A stretch of 64,000 nt of DNA from UBA2428 sp002343545 (lineage in GTDB: Bacteria > Bdellovibrionota > UBA2428). The stretch spans positions 32,953-96,952 of the forward strand of contig CALFZE010000057.1 in assembly GCA_937952285.1 (NCBI GenBank), read 5' to 3'. Below the pieces are notes generated by a model. That model ran no database searches and had not been told where the DNA came from. It worked only from the letters and a program-made list of their open reading frames with translations. Shown piece by piece: positions 33,591 through 41,027 of the stretch. The translations under genes were made by a program, and so were the position numbers. The stretch's first letter is position 1. Every line of letters begins with the position of its first letter.

Positions 33591-33607
33591 GGCCCCCGGA
33601 GGGGGCC
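33591..33607 (+). terminator. GC hairpin after mnmA
   Basis: GGCCCCC-GGA-GGGGGCC is a perfect 7-bp stem with a 3-nt loop, followed by ATTATT rather than a T-run. It may end the desulfurase-mnmA transcript. Between here and the tRNA at 33687 I see only further GC-rich sequence. Confidence 0.35.
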
Positions 33608-33686
33608 ATTATTGGCGGGCGCCGGCCGCGGGGGCTTGTCAATCCGGGGCCTATGCCCTAATTCTTAGGCCTTCGCTTCTCGGAGT

Positions 33687-33773
33687 GCCCGGGTGGTGGA
33701 ACTGGTAGACACGCAGGTCTCAGAAGCCTGTGATCGAAAGGTCGTGGAGGTTCAAGTCCTCTTCCGGGCACCA
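33687..33773 (+). tRNA. tRNA-Leu (anticodon CAG)
   Basis: The 87-nt sequence folds as a type II tRNA with long variable arm. Acceptor GCCCGGG pairs with the TCCGGGC before discriminator A, and CCA is encoded (33771-33773). The D arm carries TGGTAGAC, the anticodon loop is CTCAGAA with CAG at 33721-33723, and the T arm contains GGTTCAAGTCC. It reads CUG leucine codons, abundant in this GC-rich genome. Confidence 0.95.
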
Positions 33774-33793
33774 ATTTCTTAGGGCAAAGCCGT

Positions 33794-35017
33794 TTAGATC
33801 CCGTCGACTTTCATGCGCTCGGCCACGAGCTTGGCGAAAGCCCGGAAGCACTCGGCGCCGAGACCTTTCGGGCAGGCATCCGTCAGGTGCCCCTCGAGGG
33901 TTCTCGCGCAGGCGGTCGTATCGGCGTGAGCGGCGCGGCGGCAGATGCAGCCCAGAAAGCCCAGGCGCACGCCCAGCCGCGAAAACGTCGCGCACTCGCT
34001 CGAGGTTTCCGAAGCGCAAACGCGCAAGTCGCGCCAGAGTTCGGCGGGCCAACGGACAAGCAGCTGACCTTGCTTTTGGCAGGAGCCGAGCTCCGCGACG
34101 TAGGGGTCCTTCTCGCTCAGCTTTCCGTTCACGAGTCGCCAGCGGTTGAGCTTGGGATCAAAGGAACTCGGGCGAAACGCGAGGGCGTCGAACTCGGTGC
34201 GTATCCACGCCGCCAGCTTCGTGGCCTGGGCGGCGGCGTCTTTCTGGGCCCGCTCGTGGTCCCGCAAGGCGAGCAGCCGCGCTTCGAGCGTCGCCGCGGT
34301 CCCGACGAGTTGCGAAAGACGCACGGCCACGCCGGGCTCGCGCGAGGAGAACGAGGCGATCAGGTAGCCGCTCAACTCCGTTTGCAAGGGGACGTCGCGG
34401 TAGTCCAGGTCCCGGCACGCGGGCAAGGCGCGGTCGAGCACCGCCGCCCGTCGTTCGGAATCCTCCGGACGCTCGCCCCGAATCGCGGGGTAGGGGGAGA
34501 GCGCTTCGCGACACTCTTTAGGGTCCCGAAAAGTTTTGCCGTTCTCGCGAACGACGATCGTTCTCTCGAGGACCTTCGAGATCGCGGGGCGATTGAGACG
34601 TTCGTGCTCGCGGTCGTACTCGGCCCTCGGGTAGACTTGTTCGACGTGGGCGCGGCAAAGCGTCTCTTCGCACGAGACGGTCTTTCTTTTTTCTTTGCGT
34701 CCGACGACGCGCACCTTCGGACAGCGTTCGAGGACCGTCGTTTCGACGCCGGTGCTTTGGAGCGTCTCCGTCGTTTTGGTCTGGTAGTCGACTTCGACGC
34801 CGAAGAGCTGACAGATTTTCGCGGCGCAGGCCGCGCGGGCTCCCGTGAGCGCGGCTTCCTCGGTCGCCCCTTCGCCTTCGCAAAAGAAGCCCCAGCCGTC
34901 CGTGGACTTGTAGTCGCGGTCGAACCAGGCGGGCTTCGCCTGGGCCTGGGCCTGGGCGCGTGGCGCGAGCCAGGCCGCGATCAGAAGCGGCGCGGCCCAC
35001 GCCCCAAGCTTTTTCAC
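33794..35017 (-). CDS. Secreted protein, third gene of a lipoprotein operon
   Basis: A 407-residue exported protein with signal peptide ending near A-Q-A|Q-A. It is Cys-rich: about a dozen Cys, concentrated at residues 45-115 and in the last 80 residues, suggest a disulfide-stabilised periplasmic protein. No family is recognised. GTG 35017 overlaps the stop of the LPP20-like gene (GTGA) and has GAGGGGATGGA as a ribosome site, so I prefer it to the ATG seven codons upstream. It probably works with the two upstream envelope proteins. It converges on tRNA-Leu. Confidence 0.7.
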   Translation of the reverse strand: MKKLGAWAAPLLIAAWLAPRAQAQAQAKPAWFDRDYKSTDGWGFFCEGEGATEEAALTGARAACAAKICQLFGVEVDYQTKTTETLQSTGVETTVLERCPKVRVVGRKEKRKTVSCEETLCRAHVEQVYPRAEYDREHERLNRPAISKVLERTIVVRENGKTFRDPKECREALSPYPAIRGERPEDSERRAAVLDRALPACRDLDYRDVPLQTELSGYLIASFSSREPGVAVRLSQLVGTAATLEARLLALRDHERAQKDAAAQATKLAAWIRTEFDALAFRPSSFDPKLNRWRLVNGKLSEKDPYVAELGSCQKQGQLLVRWPAELWRDLRVCASETSSECATFSRLGVRLGFLGCICRRAAHADTTACARTLEGHLTDACPKGLGAECFRAFAKLVAERMKVDGI

Positions 35018-35613
35018 TCCATCCCCTCGTTCGTCCACCCTTCCCGAAGGGTCGCTTCGACTTTGTTACGCAGATCGGTCGGGGCCTTGGCTTTCTGGGT
35101 CGAGGCGAGCAGGAGTTGCTTCATCTCGGCCTTCGGGATCGAGAGCAGGCTGAAGACTTTCATGAGCCGGGTTTCGGTACCGTCGGCCGCGGTTTTCGCG
35201 ACCTGCTCCCAATAACGATCCGTCACGTCGAGGTTGCGGAAAGACGCGCGGCTCACTTCGGTGATGAGCGACTTGAGGCTCTGGTCGTCCATGCGGAGTC
35301 CCGCGTCCGACGACTCGACCACTTTGGTCAGCTGGGTCTCGATCTTGTTCGCGAGGAAGCCCTTGGCGGCCAGGTCCGAAGCCTTGAAGGCCGCCTGAAC
35401 CCGGCTATCGGAAGGTACTTCGGCCACGCCGATAAAAAGAACTCGCTCGTCTTTCTCTTTGACCGAGACGCTCTCGGTCACCCAATCGGGCCGCTTCTCG
35501 AGTCCGTCCATGCGCGAGAGCACCCGCTCCCCCTCGACCGGACGTGAAGGCGCGCTCGTGCATCCCGCGAGCAAAAATCCCGTCGTGGCGGCGATCCCCA
35601 AAAGTCGTTTCAT
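35014..35613 (-). CDS. LPP20-like lipoprotein
   Basis: A 199-residue lipoprotein with lipobox L-A-G-C (Cys 18). The mature part contains the pattern I-G-V-A-E-V...A-A-F-K-A-S-D-L-A-A-K and a later Y-W-E-Q-V, resembling LPP20/LpoB-like surface lipoproteins. Residues 60-170 form the likely alpha/beta domain. Its ATG overlaps the upstream stop (ATGA) and its stop overlaps the next start, so the three genes are translationally coupled. Function is unknown. Confidence 0.7.
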   Translation of the reverse strand: MKRLLGIAATTGFLLAGCTSAPSRPVEGERVLSRMDGLEKRPDWVTESVSVKEKDERVLFIGVAEVPSDSRVQAAFKASDLAAKGFLANKIETQLTKVVESSDAGLRMDDQSLKSLITEVSRASFRNLDVTDRYWEQVAKTAADGTETRLMKVFSLLSIPKAEMKQLLLASTQKAKAPTDLRNKVEATLREGWTNEGME

Positions 35614-36794
35614 CGTGCTCCTCCTTTTTTAGGTAGCTTCCTGGACCCGTCCGGATGGAACTCGGTCGAGATTCCTTTCCCGTCCTTGCCGTATTCCGTT
35701 TGGCGGACGAGGCGGCCTTGCGCGTCGAACTCCTGATCTAACGAGAGTTTTCCGGTCACGTCGTACTGCTTGGCGCGAAGGGACTTTTCTTCGTAGATCC
35801 GGCTGGCGCGAGCTCCGTAGTGGAGGCCTTCGTAGCGGCCCGCCTCGAACACGTTTTCGGTCCAAAGGCTGCCGTCGTCGCGGTAAATCTTTTCGTGCAC
35901 GGTCTTTCCCGTGGCCTTCGTTTCGGTATCTAGATTGCCGTTTTGGAAGTAGACGGTCTCGGTGACGACGTCCCCGGCCTTCCAGGTCGAAAGGCTCCTC
36001 GGCTTGCCGTCCTCGAAGTAGGTGCGCGACTCGCCGTCGAGGACGGGGTTGAGTCCGTTCGCGTCGAGCTGAACGCGAAAACGGGCCACGACTTTGCGGC
36101 TCTTCGAAGACGCGATTTCGATCTCTTTGAGCCGCTGACCGAGGTCCTTCTCGCTCCGGAGGAAGCGGCCTCCGCTCAGCTCTTGGCTCGCGACGACTTT
36201 TCCGTTTCGGTAGGTCTCGGTCGCGAGCGCTTTCCCGCGGCCGTCGAAGAGGCGAACCTCGTTCTCGCCGCGAAACCCGCAGATCTGCGCTTGTTCCGGG
36301 AAGAAGGCTTTGTCTCCGCAGTTGACGTGGTTGAGTTGTCCGCGCTCGTTCCAGGTGAGCCGGGCCTGCTCGTAGCCGCCCACGAACCAGGCCATCGACG
36401 AGACCTTCGCTCCGGCTTGGTAGCGGACTTGGAGTCCCTCGGCCTGGCCCTGCTTATAGTGTCCTATTTCGTAGAGCTTGCCGTCGGGCGCGAAGATGCG
36501 CTCGACCCCTTCCTTCTGGTCTTGGGCGTTTATCGTTTTTTCGACGCGGCGGCCTTGGTAGTCGATCGAGACTTGGCGACCGATCCGCTGGCCCTTGACG
36601 TAAGTGGACTCCGCGGCAAAGTCCCCTTTTTCGTCTCGGCAACTTAGCACGCCGGATGCCTTCTTTTCCTCGACATCCGACGCGCTCATCGGGCGATCCC
36701 CGAGACGGCAGACGCGTTCGGCGCGTGCGTCGTACGCTCCGCAGGCCGAAAGCAGCGCCAGACTTTTCCCCCAAGAAGCTTTTCTTTGATTCAT
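35610..36794 (-). CDS. MORN-variant (YwqK-like) repeat protein
   Basis: A 394-residue protein built of repeats in the YwqK/MORN_2 style, such as D-G-K-L-Y-E-I-G-H-Y-K-Q-G and D-G-S-L-W-T-E-N-V-F-E-A-G. Repeats cover about residues 55-150 and 260-390. The N-terminus is short and basic with L-A-L-L-S-A-C-G resembling a lipobox (Cys 18), so export as a lipoprotein is likely. It is first of a three-gene coupled operon. ATG 36794 is chosen; the frame upstream is antisense to the divergent gene. Role unknown. Confidence 0.7.
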   Translation of the reverse strand: MNQRKASWGKSLALLSACGAYDARAERVCRLGDRPMSASDVEEKKASGVLSCRDEKGDFAAESTYVKGQRIGRQVSIDYQGRRVEKTINAQDQKEGVERIFAPDGKLYEIGHYKQGQAEGLQVRYQAGAKVSSMAWFVGGYEQARLTWNERGQLNHVNCGDKAFFPEQAQICGFRGENEVRLFDGRGKALATETYRNGKVVASQELSGGRFLRSEKDLGQRLKEIEIASSKSRKVVARFRVQLDANGLNPVLDGESRTYFEDGKPRSLSTWKAGDVVTETVYFQNGNLDTETKATGKTVHEKIYRDDGSLWTENVFEAGRYEGLHYGARASRIYEEKSLRAKQYDVTGKLSLDQEFDAQGRLVRQTEYGKDGKGISTEFHPDGSRKLPKKGGAR

Positions 36795-36849
36795 GGGCTC
36801 AGGATAGGGCCCGGTCGAAGTCCGCCGACGCGCGGGTTTTGGCGCGCGC

Positions 36850-36885
36850 CGATAATTCGTAGCCAAAAAGGTCCACGAATTATCG
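36850..36885. promoter_or_regulatory. Inverted repeat in a divergent intergenic region
   Basis: CGATAATTCGT (36850-36860) and ACGAATTATCG (36875-36885) are perfect 11-bp inverted arms with a 14-nt spacer, AT-rich within GC-rich flanks. Lying between divergent genes (36794 and 36931), it could be an operator controlling both, or a bidirectional hairpin. Confidence 0.4.
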
Positions 36886-36930
36886 AGCGCCGTCGGCGAG
36901 CCATGCTCCTTTTCGGGAATACATCGCCCG

Positions 36931-37404
36931 ATGATAGAAACCATGATCATGTCGGCTCGCTCGTGGCTGCTCACCGTCGTCGCATCGTTTTTCGTTTTCT
37001 CCACGGGCTTGGCCCTCGCGGGAACGCGAAAGGCCTCGGGCGCGCCGCGGATTTTCCTTGGACCCGAGGGACGGCGCTTGACGGTCATCGCGCTCGCGCC
37101 GCCCGAAGAAGCCCGCTTCCTCATCCACTTCGAAGGATGCGGTGGGCCTTGGGAAGCGAAGTCTATCCTGCACGAGAGGGTCCGGCACGCGAGCGGCGAT
37201 GAGTACATCGTCTCGCTCGGCAAGAAAAAGCGCTTCACTTCGCTTCGCTCGAAATCCACGGGCTGGAGCGGTTGGACCGAGGTGACGGCCGAGGCCTACG
37301 GCACGGGCGAAGCACTCCCCTATGCCTACTCCGAAAAGGAAAGCAAAAAGCTCGATGCGGCCCGAGTCACGAAGCTTTTGGCCCTCGAGGCGAGCTCGCG
37401 TTGA
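36931..37404 (+). CDS. Small secreted protein
   Basis: A protein of up to 157 residues with a signal peptide (hydrophobic core L-L-T-V-V-A-S-F-F-V-F, cleavage near A-L-A|G-T). Three ATG codons (36931, 36943, 36949) are possible; the last gives the best signal peptide. The mature part has two Cys in F-E-G-C-G-G and Trp-rich beta-type sequence. No family is recognised. It is first of three consecutive small exported-protein genes. Confidence 0.55.
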   Translation: MIETMIMSARSWLLTVVASFFVFSTGLALAGTRKASGAPRIFLGPEGRRLTVIALAPPEEARFLIHFEGCGGPWEAKSILHERVRHASGDEYIVSLGKKKRFTSLRSKSTGWSGWTEVTAEAYGTGEALPYAYSEKESKKLDAARVTKLLALEASSR

Positions 37405-37421
37405 AACAAGAAAGAGGGACG

Positions 37422-37958
37422 ATGGCCACGAAAAGATTTTTGATCCTGGCGCTTGTGGGGCTCGTGGGAGCGGCCAACGCGAACGTTTTCGAGTTCAAAG
37501 ACGCGGCGGGCTTCGAACGCTGCCTCTCGGCGAAAGACGTCACGGACGCGGCCAAGCCCAAGCGGCGTCTCGCGCCCGGCGAGGTCGCCACGCGTTGCTT
37601 GGAGCAAGGACTCCGCCTCGCGCGCGAGGACCGCGCCCAGATCCCCGAGTTCGTCGGGATCGTCCAGCGGAATTCCGCGCCCGAGAATGCCCTCGATCTC
37701 GTCGCGCTCGAGGTCGAAGCCAAGCCGCCGGCCTGCAACGAGACGGCCAACTACGAAGTCCTGCTGGCGGCCCTCGCCCGTCCGCGGGACTTCCCGACTC
37801 CGACGGGTTCCTACTACCGGAAAGCCGAAGGGGTCCTGCGTCGCTGCGTGAAGGACGCCGAATTTCTCGGCGACATCAAAGAGGAACGGGAATCGTCGAA
37901 CAAGTTCGTCCGGGAGAACGTCCAGTTCTTCTTCAAGTCGAACCCCGCGATTCGCTGA
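37422..37958 (+). CDS. Small secreted protein
   Basis: A 178-residue exported protein: signal peptide about 1-20 (A-N-A|N-V). Four Cys are spread along it and the C-terminus ends in a charged helix and N-P-A-I-R. ATG 37422 follows AGAGGGACG. It lies 17 bp after the previous gene and 21 bp before the next. No domain is recognised; the periplasm is the likely location. Confidence 0.65.
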   Translation: MATKRFLILALVGLVGAANANVFEFKDAAGFERCLSAKDVTDAAKPKRRLAPGEVATRCLEQGLRLAREDRAQIPEFVGIVQRNSAPENALDLVALEVEAKPPACNETANYEVLLAALARPRDFPTPTGSYYRKAEGVLRRCVKDAEFLGDIKEERESSNKFVRENVQFFFKSNPAIR

Positions 37959-37979
37959 TCTCAACCCGAAGGAGAGTCT

Positions 37980-38396
37980 ATGTTTCGCTTTTCTCTCATT
38001 GCCCTCATCGCCGCTTCGGCGTGGGGAGCCCACGCCGGAAAATTGGAGCGCAATCACCTGAAGAACGTCGTCGATCCGGCGATCGAGAAGGCCAAAAAGG
38101 ATTTCGCGACGGCCTGCGGTTGCAACTGGAGCATCAGCTTCGATCGCGCCGTCGCCGAAAAACAGGGCCTCGACAAGCTGAGCGCCCTCGTGAACATGGC
38201 CGAAAAAATCTCGGAAGAAGCGCCGGGTTACTGCGACGACGCGGATTCCAAGAAGACGGCCTGTAAGGTCTCCAAGATCATCTTCGCCTACGGCCCCGAG
38301 CTGGCGCTTAGGGTCGAGAAGGACACGGCGACCTTCGTGACCGACGGCGGCGCCATCAAGACCTTCGATATGCTCATGACGGAGCTCGACAAGTAG
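37980..38396 (+). CDS. Small secreted protein
   Basis: A 138-residue exported protein with a signal peptide (about 1-19, A-H-A|G-K). C-G-C-N-W and two further Cys in C-D-D-A-D-x-K-K-T-A-C suggest two disulfides. A strong AAGGAGAG site precedes the ATG, so it is probably well translated. Likely cotranscribed with the two preceding genes. Function unknown. Confidence 0.65.
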   Translation: MFRFSLIALIAASAWGAHAGKLERNHLKNVVDPAIEKAKKDFATACGCNWSISFDRAVAEKQGLDKLSALVNMAEKISEEAPGYCDDADSKKTACKVSKIIFAYGPELALRVEKDTATFVTDGGAIKTFDMLMTELDK

Positions 38397-38433
38397 CCTT
38401 GCTCAAGTCCGGCCTGGCGCCTAAAGATTCCGT

Positions 38434-39276
38434 ATGCAAATCCGCCGGGCCGACGCCTCCAACCGCGCTTCGCTCATCGAGCGGCTCCGCCGCGAGCCGG
38501 CCCGCCACGCGGTCGTGCTCCAGGATCTGCTGCTTTGGTTCGAGGAATCTCGCTTTCACTTCGTCGAGACTCCCGCGGGTCTGAGCTACCTGCACGTCTC
38601 GGGGCATCCGGCGCACCAACGCCGTCATCCCGTGATCATCTTGGACGGCGAGCCCGCCGAGGTCGAAGCGCTGCTTCGCTTCGTGGCGCCGCCGGCGCCC
38701 TTCGTCGTGCGCGAGACTTCGGACCTGCATACCTCGGCGCTGCGCGAGTACTTTCCGGAGGCCCGCTTTTACTTCGAGCAGCGCATGGACCTCGCGAAGG
38801 AACGCTTCCGTCCGGCCCACCGGGGGTTCGCGCGGGAAATGACCCCCGAGGATGCGCCCGCGCTCGCCCGTTTCATGGGAGCTCCCCCCGCGGCGGCTCC
38901 CGCGCTTCTGGGTTGGATCCAGGGGGCCGAGGCTTTCCTTGGGGTCTTCGAGAACGACGCGCTCATCGCGGTCGGTTCGTCCTTCGTGACCCTGCCCGAA
39001 GTCTGGACCCTCATCGGGATCGAGACGCATCCCCGCTCCCGGGGGCGGGGCTTCGCGACCGAAATCACGTCGAATCTCGTCGAGATCGCCCTGCGCGAGA
39101 CTCCGCTCGTCTCGCTCACGGCGGTCAGCGACAACGTGCCGGCCGTGAAGATTTACGAGCGTTTGGGCTTCCAACGGACCCAGGGCCGCCTTTGGGCGGA
39201 CTGCGGCGCCGGCTCGGCCCCCGACGCCTCGTCTTCCCCGGCGCCCGCCGCGCCGCCGGCCCCGCCGGAAAGCTAA
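38434..39276 (+). CDS. GNAT family N-acetyltransferase
   Basis: A 280-residue protein. The C-terminal half (about 130-260) is a GNAT/FR47 domain with the acetyl-CoA pyrophosphate loop in S-R-G-R-G-F-A-T-E-I and the V-S-D-N-V-P-A-V-K-I-Y-E-R-L-G-F motif. The N-terminal half is a divergent GNAT-like fold common in two-domain members. A Pro/Ala/Ser-rich tail ends the protein. Substrate cannot be inferred. It stands 37 bp after the small secreted-protein genes. Confidence 0.8.
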   Translation: MQIRRADASNRASLIERLRREPARHAVVLQDLLLWFEESRFHFVETPAGLSYLHVSGHPAHQRRHPVIILDGEPAEVEALLRFVAPPAPFVVRETSDLHTSALREYFPEARFYFEQRMDLAKERFRPAHRGFAREMTPEDAPALARFMGAPPAAAPALLGWIQGAEAFLGVFENDALIAVGSSFVTLPEVWTLIGIETHPRSRGRGFATEITSNLVEIALRETPLVSLTAVSDNVPAVKIYERLGFQRTQGRLWADCGAGSAPDASSSPAPAAPPAPPES

Positions 39277-39320
39277 AGCTTTGACGCGCGAATCGCGGCC
39301 TTCGCCCCCATACTGAGGAA

Positions 39321-40079
39321 ATGAAGCCAGTTTTCCCTTTGGGTTTAAGGGCCGTCGTTCTGCTTTCGATCGTGTCGGCCGGGCACGCGTTCGCGCATGA
39401 CGGCTTTGGGGAGGGCTCCGCGCCCGCATCCTCGGGGGGCGAACGGAGGCTTCGGGCCGATCCGCCGCCGCCGTGGCTCCGGCACCTTAGCCGCTGCGGC
39501 GAGGCGGCGGAGCTTATGGGCCTTTCGAAGGAAGGCTTCACCGGAATCGACGACATGACGACCGTCGCGAGCAAGCTGCGCGCCGAGGTCTCGTACCGCG
39601 CGAGCGACAAGACCTTCGTGGAGGCCGCCCGGCATCCCGTCCTTCGGGATAACCTCGACTACGCGGCCCACGCCTCGAAACTCCCGAAGGGTGAAGGCGC
39701 CCTCCGGGAGCTCTTCGAAAAGTCCCAGGACCCCCAGATGCGCAACTCCGTGCTGCTCGAGCTCGACCAAAGGCCTCTGGCCGCTTACGTCGCCAAGACA
39801 CCGCGCCTCGGCGAGCTGAGCCTCGAGGCGGCCTTGCCCCTCCGCCGGGTATCGATTTTCTCGGATCCGAAACAGGCCGCGGCCCTGAAGGCGACCTTCT
39901 ACCGGCTCTGCGACAAGGACAATCAAGGCCCGCGGGAGCCTTTCGAGGGCTATTTTGCGGCGCTCGAGCGGGATTATTCCGCTTTCGCCGCCAGCTCCGC
40001 GCGTCGCCGGGCCCTTTTCGAAGCCTGGATGAACGGCAAGGCCCTCTCGACGGGCCGCCCGGACGTCGTGGCGGAATAG
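39321..40079 (+). CDS. Secreted protein of unknown function
   Basis: A 252-residue exported protein with signal peptide ending near A-F-A|H-D. The mature part is largely helical and charged, with only two Cys. No family is recognised. It follows the acetyltransferase by 44 bp and precedes the PTS genes by 142 bp; that gap holds a weak hairpin and the crr promoter, so it is probably not part of the PTS operon. Confidence 0.65.
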   Translation: MKPVFPLGLRAVVLLSIVSAGHAFAHDGFGEGSAPASSGGERRLRADPPPPWLRHLSRCGEAAELMGLSKEGFTGIDDMTTVASKLRAEVSYRASDKTFVEAARHPVLRDNLDYAAHASKLPKGEGALRELFEKSQDPQMRNSVLLELDQRPLAAYVAKTPRLGELSLEAALPLRRVSIFSDPKQAAALKATFYRLCDKDNQGPREPFEGYFAALERDYSAFAASSARRRALFEAWMNGKALSTGRPDVVAE

Positions 40080-40185
40080 CCGAGCGCCGCCTTTCGCCGT
40101 TCCATCCCGCCCCTGTCCCAAGCGGGGCTCGCAAAATCGAGTCTTCTGTCCCAAGGAATCCCCCGCTTTCGGTCACGCTTGAGCT

Positions 40186-40214
40186 TTGACGCCACGCAAT
40201 CATCCGTTTACGAA
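40186..40214 (+). promoter_or_regulatory. Candidate sigma-70 promoter of the PTS operon
   Basis: TTGACG (40186-40191), a 17-bp spacer and TACGAA (40209-40214) form a promoter-like pair whose expected start (~40221) coincides with the crr ATG at 40222. No Shine-Dalgarno sequence precedes that ATG, which would suit a leaderless mRNA. Confidence 0.35.
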
Positions 40215-40221
40215 CATACGA

Positions 40222-40734
40222 ATGTCTTTTCTTGATCGTTTTCTCTCGGGATCGAAGTCCAAAGCCGAAGCAACGGGTGCCCTGAGCGCGCCCCTCAAAG
40301 GCCGCGTCGTCCCGCTCGAGCAAGTTCCGGACGCCGCTTTTTCGGGCAAGATCCTGGGCGACGGAATCGCGATCGAACCCTCGGAAGGTCTGCTCGTGTC
40401 GCCGGTGAACGGCGAGGTCGTGCAGATCTTCCGTACGAACCACGCCGTGGGCTTTCTGTCGGACGACGGCGTCGAAGTCCTCCTGCACATCGGCATCGAT
40501 ACGGTCAAGATGAACGGCGAAGGCTTCCGCGCGCACGTGAAGGCCGGCGACAAGGTCAAGGCGGGCGACAAGCTCGTCGAGTTCGACCTCGACCTCGTTC
40601 GCGCCAAGGCCAAGTCCACGATCACGCCGATCGTCGTCACGAACATGGACGCGATCGCTTCCGTTGAAACGCTTCGTTCCGGAGAGGTCGCCCACGGGCA
40701 GGATCTCCTCCGCGTCACGCCGAAGAAGGCCTAA
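40222..40734 (+). CDS. crr: PTS glucose-type enzyme IIA
   Basis: A 170-residue soluble EIIA-Glc protein that passes phosphate from HPr to the membrane glucose permease. The phosphoacceptor His is H89 in L-L-H-I-G-I-D-T-V, with its partner H74 in T-N-H-A-V-G. G-D-G-I-A-I-E-P and S-P-V-N-G-E-V are family constants. ATG 40222 lacks a visible ribosome site (see promoter entry); an upstream TTG would add residues from the promoter itself. First gene of a four-gene PTS operon. Confidence 0.93.
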   Translation: MSFLDRFLSGSKSKAEATGALSAPLKGRVVPLEQVPDAAFSGKILGDGIAIEPSEGLLVSPVNGEVVQIFRTNHAVGFLSDDGVEVLLHIGIDTVKMNGEGFRAHVKAGDKVKAGDKLVEFDLDLVRAKAKSTITPIVVTNMDAIASVETLRSGEVAHGQDLLRVTPKKA

Positions 40735-40758
40735 GTCCCGTTTTCGAAGGAGCCAGCC

Positions 40759-41019
40759 ATGGAAAAGACCGTACGCATCTTGAACGACGAAGGATTCCAC
40801 GCCCGTCCCGCCGGCGTCTTCGTCAAGAAAGCCTCGGAATTCACCTCGACCATCGAAGTGAAGGCCGGTGAGGTCACGAAAAACGGCAAATCCATCATGG
40901 CCCTCATGAGCCTTGGCCTCGCCAAAGACGCCGAGATCACGATCAAGGCCCAGGGCCCCGACGAAGCCGCCGCGGTCGACGCCTGCGTCGACCTCGTGAA
41001 CAAGAAGTTCCAGGCCTAG
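40759..41019 (+). CDS. ptsH: Phosphocarrier protein HPr
   Basis: An 86-residue HPr. H14 in F-H-A-R-P-A-G is the phosphate carrier and S45 in G-K-S-I-M-A-L-M is at the regulatory serine position targeted by HPr kinase in some bacteria. It has an AAGGAG site, 25 bp after crr and 9 bp before ptsI. Confidence 0.96.
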   Translation: MEKTVRILNDEGFHARPAGVFVKKASEFTSTIEVKAGEVTKNGKSIMALMSLGLAKDAEITIKAQGPDEAAAVDACVDLVNKKFQA

Positions 41020-41027
41020 GCCCCGCC

